A program made the translations under genes and the position numbers. Of a DNA stretch of 7,416 nt, positions 1 through 5,786 are shown in pieces (position 1 is the stretch's first letter; the number at the start of each line of letters is the position of its first letter). The stretch lies in contig JADGRM010000110.1 in NCBI GenBank assembly GCA_017880945.1, forward strand, positions 1 through 7,416. Direction: 5' to 3'. The notes beneath the pieces were generated by a model that saw nothing but the letters and a program-made list of their open reading frames with translations, had not been told where the DNA came from and searched no databases. The stretch comes from Gallionella sp. Lineage in GTDB: Bacteria > Pseudomonadota > Gammaproteobacteria > Burkholderiales > Gallionellaceae.

Positions 1-947
1 GTGAGCGGGTGAGTGACTTTCAGGCCGGTGTCCATGCCTTTCTTTTCCATCGTGGCGATGTCCGCTTCGGCCACGCCGCCTTTCTTGCATTCCTCGATGA
101 AAGCAGCGAGTTGCGTATTGCCTTGCGCGGCGCGGGTCGCTAGCGGATGCTCCGCAGCGACCGCGACAAAGGTCACACCCATGATCGTGTCGGCGCGGGT
201 GGTATAGACCCAGAGTTTTTCCTGCTTGCCATCCAGTTCATGCGGGAACGCAAAGCGCACGCCATAGCTTTTGCCGATCCAGTTGCGCTGCATGGTCTTG
301 ACCTGTTCCGGCCAGCCATCCAGCGTGTCGAGGCCTAGCAGCAACTCTTCGGCGTATTGGGTGATGCGGAAGAAATACATCGGGATATCGCGCTTTTCCA
401 CCAGTGCGCCGGAACGCCAGCCGCGCCCGTCGATCACCTGTTCGTTGGCCAGCACGGTTTGATCTTCAGGGTCCCAGTTCACCGAGGAAGTCTTCTTGTA
501 GATGATGCCTTTCTTGAACAAACGCGTGAACAGCCATTGCTCCCAGCGGTAATATTCCGGACGGCAGGTGGTAATCTCGCGCGACCAATCGATGCCCAGC
601 CCGAGGCTCTTCAACTGCTTGCGCATATAATCGATGTTGTCGTAAGTCCACGCGGCGGGCGGCACGTTGTTGGCCATCGCGGCATTTTCGGCGGGCAAGC
701 CGAATGCGTCCCAGCCCATGGGCTGCATCACGTTGTAGCCCTTCATGCGGTGGTAGCGCGACAATACATCGCCGATGGTGTAGTTGCGCACGTGACCCAT
801 ATGCAGCTTGCCGGACGGGTAAGGGAACATCGACAGGCAGTAATACTTGGGCTTGTCGGACTGCTCGGTGGCACGGAACGCCTTGCAGTCATCCCAGTGC
901 TGTTGCGCGGCGGCTTCGATGTTCCTGGGCTGGTAATCCTGCTGCAT
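1..947 (-). CDS. leuS: Leucyl-tRNA synthetase, N-terminal 315 residues (3' end beyond window)
   Basis: This class I aminoacyl-tRNA synthetase charges tRNA-Leu with leucine in the cytoplasm. Seen in the sequence: translation from the ATG at 947 gives the Rossmann-fold signature FPYPSGKLHMGH, with the HIGH-type motif HMGH at residues 49-52. It is followed by the LeuS-typical segments QPMGWDAFGLPAEN, EYYRWEQWLF and VKTMQRNWIGKS. The start of the CP1 editing domain, with the threonine-rich element TTRADTIMG, lies near positions 180-210. The frame stays open to the window edge, ending in a stretch like E. coli ATMEKKG...HPL. Family members are about 860 residues, so roughly 37% is present; the KMSKS loop and anticodon-binding domain lie outside. 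The cysteines of the E. coli zinc knuckle are replaced (NWDPEDQ and GRGWRSG), which I recall as usual in betaproteobacteria. No Shine-Dalgarno sequence is visible before the ATG. It is divergent from phosphoribulokinase. The identity is secure. Confidence 0.97.
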   Translation of the reverse strand, partial: MQQDYQPRNIEAAAQQHWDDCKAFRATEQSDKPKYYCLSMFPYPSGKLHMGHVRNYTIGDVLSRYHRMKGYNVMQPMGWDAFGLPAENAAMANNVPPAAWTYDNIDYMRKQLKSLGLGIDWSREITTCRPEYYRWEQWLFTRLFKKGIIYKKTSSVNWDPEDQTVLANEQVIDGRGWRSGALVEKRDIPMYFFRITQYAEELLLGLDTLDGWPEQVKTMQRNWIGKSYGVRFAFPHELDGKQEKLWVYTTRADTIMGVTFVAVAAEHPLATRAAQGNTQLAAFIEECKKGGVAEADIATMEKKGMDTGLKVTHPL

Positions 948-978
948 TTGTTTTTTGTGAAGGTTTGATGAGACCGCC

Positions 979-984
979 ATTATA
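979..984 (-). promoter_or_regulatory. Probable leuS promoter -10 box (TATAAT)
   Basis: Read on the minus strand this is a perfect TATAAT, 31 nt upstream of the leuS ATG, which predicts a 5' leader of about 25 nt. No good -35 hexamer is seen at 16-18 nt. The box sits in a near-palindrome, GCCGTTATAATGGC on the minus strand (976-989), with one mismatched pair. This is a sequence match only; there is no transcript evidence. Confidence 0.5.
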
Positions 985-1033
985 ACGGCATCATCAATCC
1001 TGCACATGGTCGCTATATCAAAGAGAGACGTTC

Positions 1034-1042
1034 TGCTAGAAT
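1034..1042 (+). promoter_or_regulatory. Possible extended -10 promoter of phosphoribulokinase gene
   Basis: TGCTAGAAT fits the extended -10 pattern TGn-TATAAT with one mismatch in the hexamer. It lies 42 nt before the start codon, giving a leader of about 36 nt that would include the Shine-Dalgarno site. A -35 box is not recognisable, as expected for some extended -10 promoters and for activator-dependent promoters. Calvin-cycle genes are often controlled by the LysR-type regulator CbbR; I could not identify a convincing CbbR site. Confidence 0.4.
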
Positions 1043-1071
1043 TGCCGCCTAAAATTTTTATAAATCCCCTC

Positions 1072-1076
1072 AGGAG
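1072..1076 (+). promoter_or_regulatory. Shine-Dalgarno site of phosphoribulokinase gene (AGGAG)
   Basis: AGGAG lies 8 nt before the ATG at 1085, at ideal spacing. It fixes the start codon and is the strongest ribosome binding site in the window. Confidence 0.85.
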
Positions 1077-1084
1077 AGTTCACT

Positions 1085-1978
1085 ATGTCCCGCAAACATC
1101 CCGTGATTGCCGTGACCGGTTCATCCGGCGCAGGCACCACTACTGTAAAACGTGCCTTTGAAAATATTTTTCGCCGCCAAAAGATTACCTCTGCGGTCAT
1201 CGAAGGCGACAGCCTGCACAGCCTGGACCGCATGGCGTTCCGCGCCGCTGCCGCAGAAGCGGCCAAGGCCGGCAATAACAGCTTCAGCCATTTTGGCCCG
1301 GAAGCCAACCACTTCGACAAGATCGAAGAAACCTTCAAGACCTACGGCAAAACCGGCATGTGCAAGCGCCGCTACTACGTGCATAGCGATGCCGAGGCCG
1401 AACAGCACAACAAGCATTTCAAGCTCAAAGATCTGAAGCCCGGCGTATTCACCCCATGGGAAGATATCGAGAAGGATTCCGACTTGCTGTTCTATGAAGG
1501 CCTGCACGGCCTGGCTACCGATAATGGCAAGGTCGATGTGGCCAAACATGTGGATTTGGGTATCGGCGTAGTGCCGGTGGTCAATCTGGAATGGATCCAG
1601 AAGATACACCGCGACGGAGCTGAGCGCGGTTATTCGGCTGAAGCAACGGTGGATACCATCATGCGTCGCATGCCGGACTACATCAAGTACATTACCCCGC
1701 AATTTTCGCGCACCGACATCAATTTCCAGCGTGTCGCGACCGTGGACACCTCCAATCCGTTCATCGCGCGCGACATTCCGACTCCGGATGAAAGCTTCGT
1801 GGTGATCCGCTTCCGCGAACCCAGGGGTGTGGACTTTCCCTACATGCTCGGCATGATCCCCAACTCGTTTATGTCACGCGCCAACACCATTGTGGCGCCC
1901 GGCGGCAAGATGAGCCATGCGATGGAAATCATCCTCGCACCTATCATGCACGACATGATCGAGAACAAGAAAAAATAG
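1085..1978 (+). CDS. cbbP: Phosphoribulokinase (Calvin cycle)
   Basis: It phosphorylates ribulose 5-phosphate with ATP to ribulose 1,5-bisphosphate, the RuBisCO substrate, in the cytoplasm. The 297-residue length fits the proteobacterial (class I, about 290 aa) enzyme. Visible motifs: P-loop GSSGAGTTT at residues 12-20, without the usual Walker lysine, as in Rhodobacter sphaeroides PRK. IEGDSLHSLDR carries D42 and R49, matching the catalytic base and substrate-binding Arg numbered the same in R. sphaeroides. H100 lies in YYVHSDAEA. The Walker B-like segment LLFYEGLHG contains E138, and VVNLEWIQKIHRD, DTSNPFIARDIPTPDES and RGVDFPY are family hallmarks. The start is set by AGGAG 8 nt upstream. 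The gene is monocistronic: divergent from leuS and closed by a terminator at 2006-2042. No RuBisCO or other cbb gene is adjacent. The symbol prkB is also used for this family. The E. coli PrkB-like paralogues without RuBisCO are an alternative, but the active-site match favours the real enzyme. Confidence 0.95.
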   Translation: MSRKHPVIAVTGSSGAGTTTVKRAFENIFRRQKITSAVIEGDSLHSLDRMAFRAAAAEAAKAGNNSFSHFGPEANHFDKIEETFKTYGKTGMCKRRYYVHSDAEAEQHNKHFKLKDLKPGVFTPWEDIEKDSDLLFYEGLHGLATDNGKVDVAKHVDLGIGVVPVVNLEWIQKIHRDGAERGYSAEATVDTIMRRMPDYIKYITPQFSRTDINFQRVATVDTSNPFIARDIPTPDESFVVIRFREPRGVDFPYMLGMIPNSFMSRANTIVAPGGKMSHAMEIILAPIMHDMIENKKK

Positions 1979-2005
1979 AAGAAATAAAAGACCAGCGAAG
2001 AATTA

Positions 2006-2042
2006 AACGGGGGGCAGATGAAAATCTGTCCCCCGTTGTTTT
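2006..2042 (+). terminator. Rho-independent terminator after phosphoribulokinase gene
   Basis: A 14-bp stem, AACGGGGGGCAGAT (2006-2019) paired with ATCTGTCCCCCGTT (2024-2037), closes on a GAAA tetraloop (2020-2023). It contains a single G-U pair (2014/2029) and is followed by GTTTT. It lies 27 nt after the stop codon. It should insulate uvrD from phosphoribulokinase transcription. The pre-stem stretch is A-rich, but the opposite strand lacks a good T run next to the stem, so it is best on the plus strand. Confidence 0.93.
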
Positions 2043-2105
2043 GCGAAAAGACAAGCGTAGGACACGGATTTCCGGATTCCATTGCAACGTCTGGAACAAG
2101 CGCTG

Positions 2106-2114
2106 TGGCATAAT
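2106..2114 (+). promoter_or_regulatory. Possible extended -10 promoter immediately before uvrD
   Basis: TGGCATAAT matches TGn plus a hexamer one base from TATAAT. The hexamer ends 6 nt before the uvrD ATG at 2121, so initiation would fall at or next to the start codon. A TTGCAA sits at 2082-2087, but its 21-nt spacing is too long for a standard -35. Because the terminator at 2006-2042 stops upstream transcription, a promoter is required between there and uvrD. Confidence 0.4.
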
Positions 2115-2120
2115 CCCGCA

Positions 2121-4352
2121 ATGAATTCCTCACTGCTTTCCGGCCTCAATCCCGAACAACGTCAAGCCGTCACCCTGCCGCACCAGTCCGCGCTGATACT
2201 GGCCGGGGCGGGTAGCGGCAAGACGCGCGTGCTGACCACGCGCATCGCTTATCTGATCAGCACCGGCGCGGTCAGCCCGCACAGCATACTGGCGGTGACA
2301 TTCACCAACAAGGCGGCCAAGGAAATGCTCACGCGCCTATCGGCGATGTTGCCGATCAACGCGCGCGGCTTGTGGATAGGCACGTTTCACGGGCTGTGCA
2401 ACCGCATGTTGCGCGCGCATTACCGCGAGGCGAATCTGCCGCAGACTTTCCAGATACTCGACAGCGGCGACCAGCTTTCCGCGATCAAGCGGCTGATGAA
2501 AGCAATGAATGTGGACGATGAAAAGTTTCCGCCGCGCGAGATGCAGAATTTCATCAGCAGTAGCAAGGAGCAGGGTTTGCGGGCGCATGAGGTGGAGGCC
2601 TACGATCCGTACACGCGGCGCAAGGTGGAAGTTTTTGCCGAATACGATGCGCAGTGCCAGCGCGAAGGCGTGGTGGATTTTTCCGAATTGTTGTTGCGCT
2701 GCTACGAACTGCTGTCGCGCAATGCGGCGTTGCGCGAGCATTATCAGGAACGCTTCAAGCACATTCTGGTGGACGAGTTTCAGGATACCAACAAGCTGCA
2801 ATACCAATGGCTGAAGCTGCTGGCGGGCAAGCACAGCGCGCTGTTCGCGGTGGGTGACGACGACCAGTCCATCTATGCGTTTCGCGGCGCGAATGTCGGC
2901 AACATGCAGGAGCTGACGCGCGACTTTCATGTCGAGAACGTCATCAAACTGGAACAGAATTATCGCTCGCACGGGAATATCCTGGATGCCGCCAACGCGC
3001 TGATCAGCCGCAACCGCAACCGCCTCGGCAAGAATCTGTGGACTTCGGAAAGCGGCGGCGAGCCGCTGCGTGTGTATGAAGCGCCGACCGATGTGGAAGA
3101 GGCGGGCTTCATCGTCAGCGAGATTGAGCATTTACAATCCGAGGGAGTCCATCTCAAGGAGATCGCGCTGCTGTACCGCTCCAACGCTCAATCGCGCGTG
3201 CTGGAGCACGCGCTGGTTTCCGCCGGGTTGTCGTATCGCGTGTATGGCGGGCTGCGCTTTTTCGAGCGGCAGGAGATCAAGCATGCGCTGGCCTATCTGC
3301 GGCTGATGGAAAACACCGATGACGACAACGCGCTGCTGCGCATCATCAACTTCCCGACGCGCGGCATCGGCGCGCGCAGCATCGAGCAGTTGCAGGAAGC
3401 GGCGAAGATGAACAGCACTACGCTGTGGGATGCGGCAGCTAGGGCAGGCGGCAAGGTGTCGGCGTTCGTCGCGCTGATCGAATCGCTGCGCAGCGCGACG
3501 CGCGAATTGCCGCTCCACCCGCAAGGGGTAGGCCGGGGTGTGCCCGGAGCCTCCGGCTCCACCCTCCCGCTCCCGGAAATTATGGATCACGTGTTGGAGC
3601 ACAGCGGCCTGATTGCGCATTACCAGAACGAAACCGGCGCCAAGAAGCGCGAGGCCGAGGAACGGTTGGAAAACCTGAACGAACTGGTCAACGCGGCCAC
3701 GCTGTTCGTGCATGAGAACGAGGACGATAGCCTGACCTCTTTCCTCACTCACGCTTCATTGGAAGCCGGAGAACATCAGGCCGGGGATCAGGATGATGCG
3801 CTGCATCTGATGACCGTGCATGCTTCCAAGGGGCTGGAGTTCCACACCGTGTTCATCACAGGTCTGGAAGAAGGTTTGTTCCCGCACCAGAACAGCCAGA
3901 ATGTGGACGGAGGTCTGGATGAAGAACGCCGCCTGATGTATGTCGCGATCACCCGCGCACGCCGCCGCCTTTACCTTACCTTCGCGCAAAGACGCATGTT
4001 GCATGGCCAGGCAAGTTACAGTATGGCGTCGAGTTTCCTGCGCGAACTGCCGGACAATTTATTGCTTTGGATCACGCCGAGGATCGCGCAGCGGAATGCT
4101 TTTGCTTCATTCGGTCATCAGGCTTTATCTCCTTCTGCGCCGCAGCGCTCCTCCTCCTTAGCGGATGAAACGGGAAAACACACGAGCGATTCGCCTTGGC
4201 GCAGCGGTCAAGCCGTATTCCACACCAAGTTCGGCGAAGGGGTGATCGTCAACCTGGAAGGCAGCGGCGCGGATGCGCGCGTGCAGGTGAATTTCCGCAA
4301 AGCCGGGGTGAAGTGGCTGGCGTTGGAATATGCGAAGCTGACAGCGGTGTAG
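2121..4352 (+). CDS. uvrD: UvrD-type ATP-dependent DNA helicase (helicase II)
   Basis: This superfamily 1A 3'-5' helicase acts in nucleotide excision and mismatch repair, removing incised strands. The 743-residue product compares with 720 in E. coli UvrD. Seen: Q motif Q13; motif I AGAGSGKT (28-35, K34); Ia VTFTNKAAKEM (59-69); II VDEFQDT (D218, E219); III GDDDQSIYAFRG (245-256); IV LEQNYRS (R282); V MTVHASKGLEF (564-574); VI YVAITRAR (R612). The C-terminal Tudor-like domain has FGEGVIVNLEGSG and ends YAKLTAV, matching the E. coli end YARLESV, which favours UvrD over Rep. The start is the ATG at 2121, because MNSSLLSGLNPEQ aligns with the family N-terminus. A TTG at 2082 in frame would add 13 unconserved residues. 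No Shine-Dalgarno sequence precedes either start. Oddities: an extra 19-residue block near 466-484 in subdomain 2B, and a stop codon formed by a repeat. Confidence 0.95.
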   Translation: MNSSLLSGLNPEQRQAVTLPHQSALILAGAGSGKTRVLTTRIAYLISTGAVSPHSILAVTFTNKAAKEMLTRLSAMLPINARGLWIGTFHGLCNRMLRAHYREANLPQTFQILDSGDQLSAIKRLMKAMNVDDEKFPPREMQNFISSSKEQGLRAHEVEAYDPYTRRKVEVFAEYDAQCQREGVVDFSELLLRCYELLSRNAALREHYQERFKHILVDEFQDTNKLQYQWLKLLAGKHSALFAVGDDDQSIYAFRGANVGNMQELTRDFHVENVIKLEQNYRSHGNILDAANALISRNRNRLGKNLWTSESGGEPLRVYEAPTDVEEAGFIVSEIEHLQSEGVHLKEIALLYRSNAQSRVLEHALVSAGLSYRVYGGLRFFERQEIKHALAYLRLMENTDDDNALLRIINFPTRGIGARSIEQLQEAAKMNSTTLWDAAARAGGKVSAFVALIESLRSATRELPLHPQGVGRGVPGASGSTLPLPEIMDHVLEHSGLIAHYQNETGAKKREAEERLENLNELVNAATLFVHENEDDSLTSFLTHASLEAGEHQAGDQDDALHLMTVHASKGLEFHTVFITGLEEGLFPHQNSQNVDGGLDEERRLMYVAITRARRRLYLTFAQRRMLHGQASYSMASSFLRELPDNLLLWITPRIAQRNAFASFGHQALSPSAPQRSSSLADETGKHTSDSPWRSGQAVFHTKFGEGVIVNLEGSGADARVQVNFRKAGVKWLALEYAKLTAV
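3510..3573 (+). repeat. In-frame palindromic insertion within uvrD, flanked by 7-bp direct repeats
   Basis: CCGCTCC occurs at 3510-3516 and again at 3567-3573, enclosing a 50-bp G+C-rich segment; segment plus one copy is 57 bp, exactly 19 codons. Inside, GGAGCC (3546-3551) and GGCTCC (3555-3560) form a hairpin with a TCC loop. GGGT (3536-3539) and ACCC (3561-3564) can extend it across a bulge, and ACCC (3517-3520) with GGGT (3526-3529) can form a second small hairpin. The encoded residues 466-484 are rich in Gly, Pro and Ser. Compared with E. coli UvrD as I remember it (...ADMPLHVQTDRVIKDSG...), LPL followed directly by PEIMDHVLEHSG would be the uninterrupted form. Alternative boundaries exist, since GCTCCACCC is repeated at 3512-3520 and 3556-3564, but that 44-nt unit would break the frame. 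I infer a small mobile or amplified palindromic element; I do not recognise a named family. Confidence 0.6.
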
Positions 4353-4424
4353 GAGCGGGCCATGCGGGTGCCCGGACAAAAGTTTTTCGTACCCCCGAAT
4401 ATCGCGGGCATGGCCCGCTCCTAC
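4349..4424. repeat. Long inverted repeat (REP/BIME-like) at the uvrD stop codon
   Basis: Perfect 16-bp arms GTAGGAGCGGGCCATG (4349-4364) and CATGGCCCGCTCCTAC (4409-4424) flank a 44-bp spacer. The right arm contains its own hairpin, GCGGGC-ATG-GCCCGC (4404-4418). The left arm can form a weaker CGGGC...GCCCG stem (4356-4360 with 4370-4374). Two head-to-head palindromic units with GTAGGAGC ends resemble REP pairs described in pseudomonads and other proteobacteria; that relation is inferred. The uvrD stop codon TAG (4350-4352) lies inside the left arm. The element sits between convergent uvrD and the thrB operon and could act as a transcript end or 3' stabiliser for both strands. No transposase is present and there is no long T run. 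Confidence 0.75.
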
Positions 4425-4499
4425 AACTGCCAACATGGCCTACGGGAACGTCTGATCGTCGCGATTAAAAATTTCGTTTTGTGGTGGTGTGCTGCTGGC

Positions 4500-4988
4500 T
4501 TATTTCACCGGCGGAAACACACTGGCGATTTTATCCGGTACCTCACATTTGGATGCCAGCCCGATCCCGCCACCCTCCATCACTGCGGTGACCATCACCG
4601 CTATCAGCGTGGGCATTAAGGCGACACGCGTGAGTGCTGTCCACAGGATGTGCCCCATACTGGCCTCGTGTGCCGTCAGACTGACCAGCCAGGCAAAGAA
4701 GACCAGCAGCGCGGAAATGGCATAGCCTAGCAACAGCCATTGACCATGTTTGAATGACAGCCGCCAATGCGCATCAACAAACCAGACAGTCTTTTTTCTG
4801 CTGCGCAGGAAAATATAACTGATAAGTGCACCGGAAAGAAACAAAGGAATCAGCAAACCAACCATGCCAAAGTTCAATACGATGACCATCGGGGTCATCA
4901 GCAGGTCGAACAGGAATAGTCCGGACACGAATAGGTTATGCGGCACCTGTGCCTGCTTTACTTCCGCTGCGGTGGCCTGGAATTGCAT
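4500..4988 (-). CDS. Four-helix membrane protein of unknown function, last gene of the thrB operon
   Basis: The 162-residue product is not a family I can name. Four hydrophobic segments are visible, near residues 19-38, 41-61, 84-104 and 113-136. A basic stretch RSRKK (62-66) lies between helices 2 and 3, so that loop is probably cytoplasmic. There is no cleavable signal peptide; the first 18 residues are polar. The protein ends in FPPVK, a motif also present near the C-terminus of the upstream BPSS1780-family protein. The ATG at 4988 lies 11 nt after the upstream stop; no close Shine-Dalgarno site is seen, only a G run 15-20 nt upstream, so translational coupling is likely. Position suggests a function linked to the neighbouring membrane protein, but no role can be assigned from sequence. 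Codon use and composition resemble the neighbours and support a real gene. Confidence 0.85.
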   Translation of the reverse strand: MQFQATAAEVKQAQVPHNLFVSGLFLFDLLMTPMVIVLNFGMVGLLIPLFLSGALISYIFLRSRKKTVWFVDAHWRLSFKHGQWLLLGYAISALLVFFAWLVSLTAHEASMGHILWTALTRVALMPTLIAVMVTAVMEGGGIGLASKCEVPDKIASVFPPVK

Positions 4989-4999
4989 TTAATGCGTTT

Positions 5000-5776
5000 T
5001 TAAAAGCCCCCCGAATCGTCATGGCTAATGACATCGCCTTCCAGCGGTACATTGATGATCTCCTTCACCGGCGGAAAAATTTCGTTATAGCTGGCATACA
5101 GCGAAGTGAACACGAGAGGCAACAACACCAGCCAGCCCAGCATCATCGGGAGGCTGGCGAGTATCGCCAAAAACATGAACGTCAAGCTATACACCAGCAT
5201 CGGGCCGACGTTGTAGAGAAAGGCGCGCAAGCTGAGTTTCATCGCCTGCAGCGGCGGTACATTGCGGAAGTACACCAGCAAAGGCGCGAATTGCATCGCC
5301 ATCATCAGCAAGCTGAACAGCACAATGCCAAGCAAGACCGCAAAGCCTGCTCCCGCGAGAGTCTGCATCATCACGTTGGGATCTGTATCTGGTTGGCCGT
5401 TCATCAAGACGCTGACCAGCGTAGCGCCGCCAACCACCATCATCAATCCGAGTATCAGGTATTGACTGACCAGCGAAATGCCACCCAGGGTGACCAATTG
5501 CGAGGTGTGTTGCTTGAAACCGCTGAACAAATGCGCCAGCTCCAGTTCTTCGTCCTGACTAAGCGCACGGCAGCCGACCATCAGACCAACCAATATCGCC
5601 GGCATCAGCAGGCTCACCAAAGGCTCGCCTACAACGGGCACGCTGGATATTCCCACCGCTGCGATCACGCAGATAGACAGCAATACGATCCATAGCAACG
5701 GTGCTTTCTTGAACAGGCCGTAACCTTGTTTGATCCATTCCCAGCCTTGCCCGGCTTTTAATCTTTGCGGTTCCAT
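5000..5776 (-). CDS. BPSS1780-family inner-membrane protein
   Basis: The 258-residue integral membrane protein matches the BPSS1780 family of betaproteobacterial membrane proteins, whose function is not established. The N-terminus GQGWEWIKQGYGLFKKAPLLWIVL is typical: an amphipathic Gly/Trp-rich stretch followed at once by a transmembrane helix. Roughly six hydrophobic segments are seen, near residues 27-50, 52-70, 98-120, 138-166, 190-208 and 210-228. The charged tail carries NEIFPPVKE. Two ATG codons occur in tandem at 5779 and 5776. GGAG (5785-5782) is only 2 nt from the first but 5 nt from the second, so I take 5776; the longer form adds one Met. The upstream thrB stop codon overlaps the ribosome-binding region, implying translational coupling. 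The family call rests on recognising the N-terminus and on gene context. Confidence 0.85.
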   Translation of the reverse strand: MEPQRLKAGQGWEWIKQGYGLFKKAPLLWIVLLSICVIAAVGISSVPVVGEPLVSLLMPAILVGLMVGCRALSQDEELELAHLFSGFKQHTSQLVTLGGISLVSQYLILGLMMVVGGATLVSVLMNGQPDTDPNVMMQTLAGAGFAVLLGIVLFSLLMMAMQFAPLLVYFRNVPPLQAMKLSLRAFLYNVGPMLVYSLTFMFLAILASLPMMLGWLVLLPLVFTSLYASYNEIFPPVKEIINVPLEGDVISHDDSGGF

Positions 5777-5781
5777 CATTT

Positions 5782-5785
5782 CTCC
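5782..5785 (-). promoter_or_regulatory. Shine-Dalgarno site between thrB and the BPSS1780-family gene
   Basis: On the minus strand the sequence reads TAAAGGAGAAATGATGG: the thrB stop TAA abuts AAGGAG, and two ATGs follow at 2 and 5 nt. Ribosomes terminating thrB would lie on this site, which favours coupled translation. The spacing decides for the second ATG (5776). Confidence 0.7.
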
Positions 5786-5786
5786 T

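Noticed and set aside
357..968. Plus-strand open frame of 203 codons
   Set aside because: It lies antisense to leuS, whose protein motifs are unmistakable. The His/Val-rich product has no recognisable family and no ribosome binding site.
1121..1702. Minus-strand open frame of 193 codons within the phosphoribulokinase gene
   Set aside because: The sense strand encodes a complete, motif-perfect phosphoribulokinase; the antisense product has no family features.
2082..2120. Upstream TTG start for uvrD adding 13 residues
   Set aside because: The extra residues (MQRLEQALWHNPA) do not match the UvrD N-terminus, no Shine-Dalgarno site precedes the TTG, and the promoter-like sequence lies downstream of it.
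2337..3131. Minus-strand open frame of 264 codons within uvrD
   Set aside because: It is antisense to helicase motifs Ia-IV. It is long only because the high G+C third positions of uvrD deplete stops on the other strand.
4349..4424. Interpretation of the inverted repeat as an insertion-sequence or MITE end pair
   Set aside because: No transposase or clear flanking target duplication is seen. The internal hairpins and GTAGGAGC ends fit a REP-like pair better.
4425..4499. Search for a classical intrinsic terminator for the minus-strand operon
   Set aside because: Only a 4-bp ATCG/CGAT hairpin beside an A/T patch was found, which is too weak to call.
4949..5695. Long plus-strand open frame (248 codons)
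   Set aside because: It is antisense to the BPSS1780-family gene. The translation is dominated by His, Gln and Arg with no domain, as expected from the complement of hydrophobic Leu/Val/Met-rich codons.
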